From a virus, in the IMG/VR virus record IMGVR_UViG_3300009370_000104, positions 1 through 32,776 of that record: a DNA stretch of 32,776 bases; one strand, written 5' to 3'. Within the stretch, counting starts at the first letter, position 1, and every line of letters starts with the position of its first letter. The notes beneath the pieces are model-generated. The model was not told the origin of the DNA. It saw only the letters and a list, made by a program, of their open reading frames with translations, and did no database searches. Both the position numbers and the translations under genes were made by a program. This document shows, in pieces, positions 13,249 through 20,294 of this stretch.

Positions 13249-14334
13249 CTATTCTAATTCTTTTATGACTTTTTTCAATCTCAATCCAATCCATTTGGCA
13301 ACAGGTACTGTTACGGCATTTCCCATTTGCCTGTATCTTGCCGTTTCAGGAATCTTGACCTCATCCCCATTGTCATCAATCCCAAGCTTTGTCCAATCAT
13401 CAGGAAATCCGTGTAATCGTTCACATTCAATGGGTGTCAATCTTCTGACCTTGTATTCATTTGTTACAGCAGCAGCATTTGTCCTGACATCCCCGTTGTC
13501 AAAACAGGTCAATGTTGGATGTACATTTTCTGTTGTCCATCTTTCAAAGTCATCCTTGTAGGATGGTTTTTTGCTTTTTATGAATATGTCCAATATGGTT
13601 TTCTTGCCTGTTGTAAGGGTAGGGGCTACACCATCTATTCCAAAAACCCTATATGGCTCTTGAACTTTAAGCCCATCTTTATCTACTAAACATCCTTTGA
13701 TTCCCTTATCTGTTTTTCCAGAGCTTCTTTCAATAGGGGATGTAATGTCTTGCTGTGCCTTGTTGCCCTTGTCAATATCCCCTGACAAGCTCTTTTGTTC
13801 AAATAGTATCGACTTGTAGGGTTTTCCTCTAAGATGTCTATCAATCTTTGTTCCGACAATGAAGACCCTTTTTCTTCTCTGGGGAACTCCAAAGTATTGG
13901 CTGTCCAATACTCTCCATTCACAACTATACCCCCTGTCAGCCAACGACTTGACCACAATTCCCATATCTTCCCCATTCCTTGCTGATAGTAATCCTTTGA
14001 CATTCTCAGCCAAGACATAGGTGGGTGCTCTATATTCAACACACCGAATAAACTCGTGCCATAATGAACTTCTTTTTCCTTCAAAACCTTTTCTCCTTGT
14101 ATTTCCTAATGATAAATCCTGACAAGGAAAACCACCGACATACAAGTCAGCTTCTGGCAAATCCTTTGGATTTATCTTTGACACATCCCCAAATCTCTTG
14201 ACTTGAGGATACTGGTATCTCAACACTTTCTGGCAGTTCTTGTCAATCTCAACTTGGGCTAAACAATCATATCCAGCCTGTTCCAACCCTAAGTCAAGAC
14301 CACCAACCCCAGCAAAAAAACTAACGAACTTCAT
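13249..14334 (-). CDS. DNA cytosine-5 methyltransferase
   Basis: 361 residues with the full C5 motif series: I F-F-A-G-V-G-G-L-D-L-G (6-16), IV G-G-F-P-C-Q-D-L-S with catalytic Cys71, VI A-E-N-V (109-112), VIII Q-R-R-K-R-V-F (152-158), and late motifs R-L-T-P-I-E-C-E-R-L-H-G-F-P and M-G-N-A-V-T-V-P-V. The target-recognition region lies at about 170-290. It methylates cytosine in a short site, probably shielding phage DNA from restriction. It is the last gene of the early operon; the ATG overlaps the HTH gene stop (ATGA). No cognate restriction enzyme is nearby, so it is an orphan enzyme. Confidence 0.95.
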   Translation of the reverse strand: MKFVSFFAGVGGLDLGLEQAGYDCLAQVEIDKNCQKVLRYQYPQVKRFGDVSKINPKDLPEADLYVGGFPCQDLSLGNTRRKGFEGKRSSLWHEFIRCVEYRAPTYVLAENVKGLLSARNGEDMGIVVKSLADRGYSCEWRVLDSQYFGVPQRRKRVFIVGTKIDRHLRGKPYKSILFEQKSLSGDIDKGNKAQQDITSPIERSSGKTDKGIKGCLVDKDGLKVQEPYRVFGIDGVAPTLTTGKKTILDIFIKSKKPSYKDDFERWTTENVHPTLTCFDNGDVRTNAAAVTNEYKVRRLTPIECERLHGFPDDWTKLGIDDNGDEVKIPETARYRQMGNAVTVPVAKWIGLRLKKVIKELE

Positions 14335-14576
14335 TCAAATTTGTAATCAAACAAATGTTTGGGTCTTATTTCTGTGGCATCACAAAGCTTAATCCTGTTT
14401 TCCTTTCTCACGGTTCTTCCCTTGAGCCAGTATTTGATTGTTCTTGAGCTTATGCCCATATTGTCAGCAAGTGTGTCTATCGTGCTGTCATTGGACTTTA
14501 ACCACCCTTTCAGGACATCCTCTTTCAAAGTTGCCTTTGTCTTATATGTCTTTCTTACATATCTGGCATATTTCAT
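14331..14576 (-). CDS. Small HTH regulator between two methyltransferases (81 aa)
   Basis: 81 residues, basic. The HTH is at about residues 33-55: I-D-T-L-A-D-N-M-G-I-S-S-R-T-I-K-Y-W-L-K-G-R, where the second helix would contact DNA. A tail R-P-K-H-L-F-D-Y-K follows. Both neighbours are methyltransferase genes, joined by ATGA overlaps on each side, so it may act like a restriction-system controller protein, or simply be a phage repressor. There is no promoter inside the gene cluster by eye, so any target is probably the operon promoter. Confidence 0.75.
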   Translation of the reverse strand: MKYARYVRKTYKTKATLKEDVLKGWLKSNDSTIDTLADNMGISSRTIKYWLKGRTVRKENRIKLCDATEIRPKHLFDYKFE

Positions 14577-15307
14577 ACAAACAAATTTCCTGTTCCTTTC
14601 AACAACCTCTCATTTGATAGTTTCCAATATTTTTTGCTTAATTCACTTCCTATATATCTTCTTTCTAGATTTTTGGAAGCAAGAGCTGTCGTTCCAGAAC
14701 CCATAAAAGGGTCAAATACTATGTCATTTTTATCTGTACAAGCCAAGATACAATTTTCAACAAGCTCAATAGGAAAAGGTGCTGGAAAATTATTTTTAAC
14801 ATCTGGTTTAATATCCCATATCGTAGAACTAAAAAAAGCTTCTTTCCTATAAAACTTAACTTTGCTTTCTTTTCTTTTTTTAATCCAATAAATATATTCA
14901 ATCGTTGGAAAAAAATAACTCTTATCCAATTTGGGTGTATTTCTTCTGTTCCATATCAAGGTTTGCTTTAAGGGAAAATCATATACAAACAAGGGATTGA
15001 CTTCAAGATGGTTTTTTTGTATTGGTTGGTGGTTGTAGAAAAGTGAACCTGAATCTTTCAATATTCTCAAACATTCAGTTATGACATTTCTTTGCCATTT
15101 ATTATATTCATTAGGCTCTAAACAATCATTAAAATTTTCATATTCTATTCTTCTGCTTTTTGTCCTAAAACCATTATTTATATTTCTGTTGCTACTCCAA
15201 TATCCTTTGTTGTAAGGTGGGCTTGTAACTATTAAATCAACAGAATCATCTTTGATATTCTTCATTGTTGTTAGACAATTCTCATTATAAATTCTGTTAT
15301 ATTTCAT
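14573..15307 (-). CDS. DNA methyltransferase, beta-type (N4-cytosine or N6-adenine)
   Basis: 244 residues. Catalytic motif IV T-S-P-P-Y is at 28-32, before the AdoMet motif I F-D-P-F-M-G-S-G-T-T near residue 198, an order that defines the beta group. TSPPY favours N4-cytosine or some N6-adenine enzymes. The middle (60-180) holds the target-recognition part (L-I-W-N-R-R-N-T-P-K-L-D). It modifies an amino group in duplex DNA, probably for protection. Start at 15307 overlaps the previous stop (ATGA). No partner nuclease is visible. Confidence 0.92.
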   Translation of the reverse strand: MKYNRIYNENCLTTMKNIKDDSVDLIVTSPPYNKGYWSSNRNINNGFRTKSRRIEYENFNDCLEPNEYNKWQRNVITECLRILKDSGSLFYNHQPIQKNHLEVNPLFVYDFPLKQTLIWNRRNTPKLDKSYFFPTIEYIYWIKKRKESKVKFYRKEAFFSSTIWDIKPDVKNNFPAPFPIELVENCILACTDKNDIVFDPFMGSGTTALASKNLERRYIGSELSKKYWKLSNERLLKGTGNLFV

Positions 15308-15603
15308 AATATCCTTATATTCCCACGATTATCCTCTATCTCATATGGAACATCAAGGATGACAAACTTTTCCCTATTCCTATCCCAAACCCATCCATCA
15401 GCTATCTTTTCATTGACAACATCAGAATCTTGGAGCATTGGCAATCTCTCCCATTGCCTATTACACCTTTGCTGATATGTGAATTCAGGCTCTGGATAAT
15501 ACCTTATCTTTGGTGGAGAAACAGTATATCTGCTTCCCCTACCCCAGCTCAATCCCTTTGCGACATTCCATATGTCATCTTCTCTCCAATCAAATCTACC
15601 CAT
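15304..15603 (-). CDS. Hypothetical early protein (99 aa)
   Basis: 99 residues, rich in Trp, Arg and Tyr (F-D-W-R-E-D-D-I-W-N-V; Y-Y-P-E-P-E-F-T-Y-Q-Q-R). The C-terminal part I-A-D-G-W-V-W-D-R-N-R-E-K-F-V-I looks like a strand-turn motif. No family is recognised and there is no membrane segment. AAAGGGGG before the ATG serves as ribosome site, and the start overlaps the preceding stop by eight bases. It sits in the early operon directly before the methyltransferase, so a link with DNA modification is possible but unsupported. Confidence 0.65.
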   Translation of the reverse strand: MGRFDWREDDIWNVAKGLSWGRGSRYTVSPPKIRYYPEPEFTYQQRCNRQWERLPMLQDSDVVNEKIADGWVWDRNREKFVILDVPYEIEDNRGNIRIL

Positions 15604-15898
15604 TAAAAACCCCCTTTAGTTCTTCTAAATTTTCATATATTGCTATTTCCAACATCTTGGTTGGGCTATCCAGCCAGCCTTGTGGTGGTATACAGAATAC
15701 ATTGCTGGATGAACTGGATGAATAACCCCAACCATCAACCTTGTCAATGTATTTTATAAAATCACTTTTTTGAACCAACACAGACACATTCCCTTGAAGC
15801 TTGACAGCTTCTCCCAATGTTCCTTTCTCATACCAATAGTCAAACTGGCACTTGGTTACCAATGCCAGATGGCAATCGTTAATTTTTTCTTTTGACAT
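15596..15898 (-). CDS. Hypothetical early protein with serine run (100 aa)
   Basis: 100 residues, soluble. A run of six serines (Y-S-S-S-S-S-S-N) sits in the middle, possibly a loop, and V-F-C-I-P-P-Q-G-W-L-D follows. The N-terminus reads I-N-D-C-H-L-A-L-V-T-K-C-Q-F-D-Y-W. I do not recognise it. It overlaps both neighbours, in line with the compact operon. No Shine-Dalgarno stands out, and coupling to the upstream gene is likely. Confidence 0.65.
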   Translation of the reverse strand: MSKEKINDCHLALVTKCQFDYWYEKGTLGEAVKLQGNVSVLVQKSDFIKYIDKVDGWGYSSSSSSNVFCIPPQGWLDSPTKMLEIAIYENLEELKGVFNG

Positions 15899-16061
15899 TT
15901 ATCAAGTTATCCCTTATGAACATTTGGTATCCATCAATTATCTTGTCCTTGTCACTAACAGCTTCCTTGAGCCTGACAATTTCCATATCCTTTTCGGTAT
16001 GCCTTAACTTGCTTGATTCCAGTTGGAATCTCAAGGATTTGATTTGTTCTTCTTCGGTCAT
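15879..16061 (-). CDS. Small coiled-coil protein (60 aa)
   Basis: 60 residues, highly charged, with heptad-like hydrophobic spacing (I-K-S-L-R-F-Q-L-E-S-S-K-L-R and E-I-V-R-L-K-E-A-V). It is likely one continuous helix that dimerises. ATGA overlap with the membrane-protein gene before it suggests paired expression, perhaps as a cytoplasmic partner. Role unknown. Confidence 0.6.
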   Translation of the reverse strand: MTEEEQIKSLRFQLESSKLRHTEKDMEIVRLKEAVSDKDKIIDGYQMFIRDNLINVKRKN

Positions 16062-16396
16062 TCTGGTAATGTGTGCTTAATTATAACCAATCCCTCATCC
16101 TCAATCATCTCAACCATTGAACGGCATTCCTTGTACTTCCAATCCAGCTCAAAGATTATCAAGTTCTTTTCGTGAATTGCCCTGTTCAGGTCAAAGTTCT
16201 CAAGCTGTTCAATCTCATAGGCATCAACGACAAACCCAACATTCTTGTCATATCCCTTGTAAAAGGAATACTGGTAGATGTTGCCACCCAGCGAAACCAT
16301 AAGGATTATCCAAATATGGATTGTGGCATAGACACTCAACCATTCCATAAAGTCATCTGTGAACCACTCAACCATTCTGTGAAACCAATTTCTCAT
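16058..16396 (-). CDS. Single-pass membrane protein (112 aa)
   Basis: 112 residues: a short N-terminal part (N-W-F-H-R-M-V-E-W-F-T-D-D-F), one membrane segment (Y-A-T-I-H-I-W-I-I-L-M-V-S-L-G-G, about 23-38) and a charged soluble domain of some 70 residues (L-N-R-A-I-H-E-K-N-L-I-I-F-E-L-D). TAATG overlap with the preceding gene. A membrane protein in an early operon may act in superinfection exclusion or replication anchoring; the sequence does not decide. No known motif. Confidence 0.65.
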   Translation of the reverse strand: MRNWFHRMVEWFTDDFMEWLSVYATIHIWIILMVSLGGNIYQYSFYKGYDKNVGFVVDAYEIEQLENFDLNRAIHEKNLIIFELDWKYKECRSMVEMIEDEGLVIIKHTLPE

Positions 16397-16662
16397 TATC
16401 CTGACCCCCTGTGCTTTTTCATATAGTTATATAGTTTATCCACTTCCTTGTATCTTTGAGAATTTTCCTGATTGTTGTCCTCATAGTGCCATAGAAGCTC
16501 GTGGAGCAATCCCTTGTATTCTTTTTCATCTGGCTTTGTCTGAATCAAGTCTTGTTTGTGGGAGCTCCACCCAAGCTCCCTATAACAAACCAGCAAGAGC
16601 AATCTTGCCTTTTCAACAACTCCCTTGTGTGAATGACCCCAACCCCATTGGGTGTTAATCAT
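16396..16662 (-). CDS. Hypothetical early protein (88 aa)
   Basis: 88 residues, helical and rich in His, Trp, Tyr and Lys. It has G-W-G-H-S-H-K-G-V-V-E-K-A-R-L-L-L-L-V-C near the start and L-L-H-E-L-L-W-H-Y-E-D-N-N in the middle. Histidines and a cysteine could coordinate metal, but no standard motif is formed. The ATG overlaps the stop of the annealing-like gene (ATGA). Unknown function. Confidence 0.62.
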   Translation of the reverse strand: MINTQWGWGHSHKGVVEKARLLLLVCYRELGWSSHKQDLIQTKPDEKEYKGLLHELLWHYEDNNQENSQRYKEVDKLYNYMKKHRGSG

Positions 16663-17702
16663 TGTAGGCAGTTGATAATCATACTGGCTTCCTTTGTATC
16701 CAAAGCCTTAAAGGTTTTCTTGAATTGGTGTAATATCCAAGATTCCAACCTTTCTTCTGAAATCCCCCTTTTTGAAGCCAAGCCCATTATCCAGCTAATC
16801 TGCTTTTCGGAAATATCCTTGACTCGGTACTTGAAATCAATATCCCTATTGAGCTTTGGGAAATCTGAAAAGTGTTCTTCCATATCAACTGGTGGCAAGT
16901 CATCTTGTGTGATGACCCCATCAACACCAATCTCAACAATGGCATCCTCAACAGCCAATTCTTCTTCAGCCAACGGTTCAAGCTTCTTTGTCTTGAAACC
17001 CTTGTAGAGCTTTTCCCATTGTTTCCACTTCGCTTCGTATCTTTTCCAACCAAGTGTGTCAAGGCACTTTTCCATATTGCCGAATACGGAACTTGGGAAT
17101 TTCATTCTTGAATCTTCTGAATCAATGTCAGGGTTTTCTTCTTTCATCTGATTCTCATATTCTTTCTTGAGTTCCTTGATATGACTAAACAGCTCTTGCT
17201 TCTTGGCATCCTCTCCAGACATTCCACCAGCCGTTTCCTTGACATCCTTTGTTTTAGCCTTGATGGATTTCTTCGGTTCAGGTTTCGGTTCTTCCTTTGG
17301 TTCTTCCTTTGGTTCTTCCTCAGCCTTGTCATAGAACTCGCTGACTTCCCTTTCTTGTAGTATCCTTTCTTGGGCAATCATCATTTCTTCTGCTGAAGCT
17401 CTCCCTTTGCCCTTAAAACCTATCACTAAACTCAAGGCACGACCAGTTGCTGATGTGGAACTTGTTTCAGCCCAGTTTGTGGCTTCAGCACCCCTTGACT
17501 TGGATTGCCAATCCATAGCAATATCAACCCCAGCTGGGATTGAATCTTTTATATCCTTATAGACAGAGCATTTGACAAGAACCCTTTTGCCATCTGCCGA
17601 TATTTCTATAACCTCATTGATGATAGCTCCATTTGGATAGGTCTTGTGAAATCTCACAATCCTATCCTGAACCATCTCATAATCCTTTACATTAAACCTC
17701 AT
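16659..17702 (-). CDS. Putative ERF/single-strand-annealing-like early protein (347 aa)
   Basis: 347 residues in three parts. The N-terminal domain (1-100) starts Y-E-M-V-Q-D-R-I-V-R-F-H-K-T-Y-P-N-G and holds W-A-E-T-S-S-T-S-A-T-G-R-A-L-S (77-91), a signature of phage proteins thought related to ERF-type annealing proteins. A repeated P-K-E-E and basic linker follows (about 120-170). The C-terminal helical part I-S-W-I-M-G-L-A-S-K-R-G-I-S and A-S-M-I-I-N-C-L resembles the tail of several phage recombination proteins. It is the only gene in the window resembling DNA replication or recombination. AAGGGGGT precedes the ATG. ERF assignment is by motif only. Confidence 0.6.
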   Translation of the reverse strand: MRFNVKDYEMVQDRIVRFHKTYPNGAIINEVIEISADGKRVLVKCSVYKDIKDSIPAGVDIAMDWQSKSRGAEATNWAETSSTSATGRALSLVIGFKGKGRASAEEMMIAQERILQEREVSEFYDKAEEEPKEEPKEEPKPEPKKSIKAKTKDVKETAGGMSGEDAKKQELFSHIKELKKEYENQMKEENPDIDSEDSRMKFPSSVFGNMEKCLDTLGWKRYEAKWKQWEKLYKGFKTKKLEPLAEEELAVEDAIVEIGVDGVITQDDLPPVDMEEHFSDFPKLNRDIDFKYRVKDISEKQISWIMGLASKRGISEERLESWILHQFKKTFKALDTKEASMIINCLQ

Positions 17703-17992
17703 TGTATTGACCCCCTTATGTGTGTGAACAGTTTCTTGTAGGGTGTTCTACCCCTTTGCGACACTCCAGTTCTATTGAACAGAATATCCTCTGAAATACT
17801 TGTCAGGAACGACAATCGTTTCCTGACTTCCAAAGATGGAGATATACCCTTTCTGTATTGGTAATAAGCACATCTTGTCAGCTCTGCTATCTTACAGAAT
17901 TCTGATATGGACAGCTTTCTCTCATCTCTCCAATCATCCAGCAAACTCATATTTACTGAACACCTTGTAATCCTTTCTTGTGGCATAGTCAT
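17699..17992 (-). CDS. Cro/C1-type HTH regulator (97 aa)
   Basis: 97 residues if the start is the ATG at 17992, which overlaps the previous stop as ATGA; a start at 17950 (AAGGTG upstream) would give 83. The HTH is L-S-I-S-E-F-C-K-I-A-E-L-T-R-C-A-Y-Y-Q-Y-R (about 27-48), typical of the Cro/C1 fold with a tyrosine-rich recognition helix. A basic C-terminus follows. It may repress the divergent promoters near 19.4 kb or the cassette promoters sharing TATACA/TGTATA; neither is shown. Confidence 0.75.
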   Translation of the reverse strand: MTMPQERITRCSVNMSLLDDWRDERKLSISEFCKIAELTRCAYYQYRKGISPSLEVRKRLSFLTSISEDILFNRTGVSQRGRTPYKKLFTHIRGSIQ

Positions 17993-18363
17993 AAATCATA
18001 ACCCCCATTTACTTCCCCATATGAATACACAAAGTATGCTTCTTGAGCTTCTGGATGCCTTAAAAGAGCTGTTAGAGTTGATGCCTGATTCTCATCAAGC
18101 TCGTAATACTGCTCTTGGAAATTAACCCTATGGGTTGTTATCTCCCAACCATCATTTCTCATTTCGTGAATACGGCTTGGGTATCTGAACCCAATCTTAT
18201 TCAACATCAAAGACAATACCTTACCATCCCCATTCTGCTTTCTGAATAAAAGCTTCATAAGAATCTTACCTTTTTGAGTACCTCTCTTATATACTCTCGG
18301 AAGCTTTATCAGCTTCTGTTCCAAGTCTTTGGGCAACTTGGATGCCCATTTTTTATTAGTCAT
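17989..18363 (-). CDS. Winged-helix/HTH_39-like DNA-binding protein (124 aa)
   Basis: 124 residues from the ATG at 18363, chosen because AAAGGGGGT stands four bases before it; the frame runs further upstream without an RBS and overlaps the neighbour. The core I-L-M-K-L-L-F-R-K ... M-L-N-K-I-G-F-R-Y-P-S-R-I-H-E-M-R-N-D-G-W-E-I resembles the small phage HTH family with a Y/RxxxRIxxLRxxG signature (HTH_39). It should bind DNA as a regulator. N-terminus M-T-N-K-K-W recalls the cassette start but uses a Shine-Dalgarno. Confidence 0.72.
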   Translation of the reverse strand: MTNKKWASKLPKDLEQKLIKLPRVYKRGTQKGKILMKLLFRKQNGDGKVLSLMLNKIGFRYPSRIHEMRNDGWEITTHRVNFQEQYYELDENQASTLTALLRHPEAQEAYFVYSYGEVNGGYDL

Positions 18364-18374
18364 AATGACCCCCT

Positions 18375-18650
18375 TTAAAAGTGATTCGGTACGAATATCG
18401 GAATGTTGGAAATACACAAAGCAAAAGCTTCTTTCCTTTCTTCCGACCATTCTTCCATTTTTCCTTTCTTGTTCAGGATGGCATTAGCCATTCCTACCCA
18501 ATATGTAATCCAACTCAAGTCGCTCTTGTAGTTGGACTTCACATTACCCAATGGATGCTCTGGGAAACCCTCAAGTTCACAATTATTGTTGTACTGAATA
18601 CCCTCAAGGATTGCTTCATCTGTGCTGTTTGCTACCTGATAAGCTTCCAT
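18375..18650 (-). CDS. Hypothetical early protein (91 aa)
   Basis: 91 residues, acidic N-terminal half (S-T-D-E-A-I-L-E-G-I-Q-Y-N-N-N-C) and a helix W-I-T-Y-W-V-G-M-A-N-A-I-L-N-K-K-G-K in the centre. No motif is recognised and there is no clear membrane segment. The ATG overlaps the stop of the first operon gene (TAATG). Its place as second gene of the early operon suggests early expression, perhaps against host functions. Unknown otherwise. Confidence 0.65.
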   Translation of the reverse strand: MEAYQVANSTDEAILEGIQYNNNCELEGFPEHPLGNVKSNYKSDLSWITYWVGMANAILNKKGKMEEWSEERKEAFALCISNIPIFVPNHF

Positions 18651-19381
18651 TATTTGTTCTCCCTGATAGTGATTGGTTTAATATCATCAAATGTTGTAAT
18701 ACCATTGAAGCTTACTTTGATTGATGACCAAGTATCTCCATCCCAATCAATCTCAAAGTCAATCAATCTTGAAAAGTCATACTTGTCAAGTTCTTTCTCA
18801 AGTTCTTCAATGAATATCTGTGAATGTCCATAGTTGTAACAGACACTAGCTTTGAAGCTATGTGTAAAGTGTCTATATCCATCAGATTCATCATTGACAC
18901 CATATGTGTCCATTTCATAAACCTTTACATTCTTTCCAGATTTTCTGTAATCATCAAAAAGATTATCAACAACACCAACATAACCAGCTTCATCAGATTC
19001 ATTAACCTCATAAGAGATTTTCATTCTGTTTACCCTACTGATTACTGTTGATAGGATTTTTCTGGCAAGTCTGTAGTTGAACAACATTGTTTTTTCTTCT
19101 GAATCAAGAACAGCAACACTACTTCCAGAATCAACCCAATCAACTTCGTGGTCATTAGCTTTCCTCTTATAGCTTGGAGTTATGTTGATGTTTCCATCAG
19201 CATCCAACTCCATATTCTTGACCTTGATTACTCTGTAAGCAGTTGCTTTTTTCAAAGCTTTTTCAGCTGTCCATTTCATCAATTCAACCATACCCAAAAC
19301 CTCTTTAAGAGATTTTTCATCTTTCAATTTACTAACCTCAGCATAAAAGCTGTCAGCTAGATTTAAACTTTTTGTTTCCAT
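18650..19381 (-). CDS. First early-operon protein, leaderless, cassette-like start (243 aa)
   Basis: 243 residues from the ATG at 19381; the frame extends ten codons upstream but that part overlaps the promoter. It begins M-E-T-K-S-L-N-L-A-D-S-F-Y-A-E-V-S, close to the 11140 cassette protein. A basic region (A-L-K-K-A-T-A-Y-R-V-I-K) is followed by a long beta-like stretch with acidic residues (S-D-E-A-G-Y-V-G-V-V-D-N-L-F-D-D). No known family. TAGGGT ends seven bases before the ATG and no Shine-Dalgarno is present, so translation should be leaderless. It leads a thirteen-gene operon. Confidence 0.78.
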   Translation of the reverse strand: METKSLNLADSFYAEVSKLKDEKSLKEVLGMVELMKWTAEKALKKATAYRVIKVKNMELDADGNINITPSYKRKANDHEVDWVDSGSSVAVLDSEEKTMLFNYRLARKILSTVISRVNRMKISYEVNESDEAGYVGVVDNLFDDYRKSGKNVKVYEMDTYGVNDESDGYRHFTHSFKASVCYNYGHSQIFIEELEKELDKYDFSRLIDFEIDWDGDTWSSIKVSFNGITTFDDIKPITIRENK

Positions 19382-19388
19382 AATTGAT

Positions 19389-19430
19389 ACCCTACAACAT
19401 AATAGACACACTTGTCAAGTGTTTTGTATA
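19389..19430 (-). promoter_or_regulatory. Early operon promoter with palindromic operator
   Basis: On the minus strand TTGACA (19418-19413) and TAGGGT (19394-19389) are 18 bases apart, the latter seven bases before the ATG. A near-perfect palindrome ACACTTG-T-CAAGTGT (19408-19422) covers the -35 box, and TATACA lies upstream at 19430-19425. The downstream TGTATA half is altered to TGTGTC, unlike the cassette promoters. Confidence 0.72.
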
Positions 19431-19507
19431 GTGAATTGGTACTTTCTGATGCTTTTATATACACCAACAGGGAAACAGACACCTTATTCCTGTTCAGCTA
19501 TTCAGGT

Positions 19508-19590
19508 TATAATGGAAGAACTCAAAAGCTCCAACGAGGGCTAGGGTTATTGGGTTGAGGGTTGGTTAGCTGCCAGCCCTCTTTTTTTTT
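19508..19590 (+). ncRNA. Candidate ~70-nt small RNA with own promoter and terminator
   Basis: A perfect TATAAT (19508-19513) without a strong -35 box is followed about 45 bases later by a nine-pair terminator stem (GAGGGTTGG with CCAGCCCTC, 19557-19581) and nine T's. The predicted RNA (about 19520-19590) has no room for a gene. A ten-codon frame (MEELKSSNEG) starts inside the TATAAT box and ends before the hairpin, so a leader-peptide/attenuator reading is possible if transcription starts further upstream. Confidence 0.5.
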
Positions 19591-19662
19591 ACCCTGAAGA
19601 TTCAAAAAAAATGCCTTAAATTCATAATAAACACCCAAAAAGTACCATATTCAAAGTGTTTA

Positions 19663-19705
19663 TATACATTTACCTATTGACTATGTGTATATTATCGTAT
19701 AGATT
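19663..19705 (+). promoter_or_regulatory. Leaderless-type cassette promoter
   Basis: TATACA (19663-19668), 17 bases, TGTATA (19686-19691); TTGACT at 19677-19682; TAGATT (19700-19705) seven bases before the ATG at 19713. Confidence 0.77.
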
Positions 19706-19712
19706 AATGGGT

Positions 19713-20039
19713 ATGAAAACAAAAAGACTTGATGACTGTATAAACAGAATCAAAAAATGTAAGACACTTGAATCAATCGCAAGATTAGATGTAATTTCAG
19801 AAAAAAGATTTCTTATGGATTATTTGCCATCTTTAACTTCAGATGAATCTCTAAAGTATCTCATAACCATAAACATTGATAATATTCTTGGCGACATTGA
19901 AGAACAAGCAGAATGTGTCAAAATGAATATCAATAAAATAGTTAGCGACACTCTTTGGGAAGCAGAGGACATATTTCATTCAAAGGTTGAAGAATTGACT
20001 ATTTATTTAAGAGAGCTTGAAAAAGAATTGTCTGAGTAA
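19713..20039 (+). CDS. Leaderless cassette protein, helical (108 aa)
   Basis: 108 residues from the ATG at 19713, selected because the promoter's TAGATT box lies seven bases upstream; the longer open frame begins within the promoter. Starts M-K-T-K-R-L-D-D-C. The sequence is helical and acidic towards the end (L-T-I-Y-L-R-E-L-E-K-E-L-S-E), probably a coiled coil. No relation to the other cassette proteins beyond the first dozen residues. Unknown function. It runs convergent to the last late gene and shares its hairpin region. Confidence 0.77.
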   Translation: MKTKRLDDCINRIKKCKTLESIARLDVISEKRFLMDYLPSLTSDESLKYLITINIDNILGDIEEQAECVKMNINKIVSDTLWEAEDIFHSKVEELTIYLRELEKELSE

Positions 20040-20063
20040 GACCAAAAAGTAACTGACCTTTGG

Positions 20064-20096
20064 GGGGGCTGATTAATTTCAGCCCTCTTTTTTTTT
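20064..20096 (+). terminator. Rho-independent terminator between convergent genes
   Basis: GGGGGCTGA pairs with TCAGCCCTC (one G-T pair) and nine T's follow. It is preceded by AACTGACCTTTG as in the 31.4 kb cassette. The final codons and stop of the minus-strand gene at 20079 lie inside the hairpin. Confidence 0.9.
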
Positions 20097-20294
20097 GCCG
20101 TTTTTCAGTTCCTCAATCCAGTTTACATATTGGCAAAGAAGCTCATTCTTTTCCAGAATTATCTTTACAAGCTCTTTCTTTGTCAATGACTGGTATGCTT
20201 TTAGGACATCATCCAACTCCATATCGCTTTTTATAGGGCTTAAACGAACATCTTTTTTCTTTGTGCCTTTTGCCTTGTGGAGTATCCTTTCCAT
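20079..20294 (-). CDS. Small basic/coiled-coil protein (71 aa)
   Basis: 71 residues: a very basic N-terminus (H-K-A-K-G-T-K-K-K-D-V-R) then helices L-T-K-K-E-L-V-K-I-I-L-E-K-N-E-L-L, ending K-N-G-K-K-K-E-G. The ATG follows the metallophosphatase stop directly (TAG-ATG), so the two are probably co-translated. It may be a partner of that enzyme. No family recognised. It is the last gene of the late operon; no T-rich terminator is visible on this strand. Confidence 0.65.
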   Translation of the reverse strand: MERILHKAKGTKKKDVRLSPIKSDMELDDVLKAYQSLTKKELVKIILEKNELLCQYVNWIEELKNGKKKEG

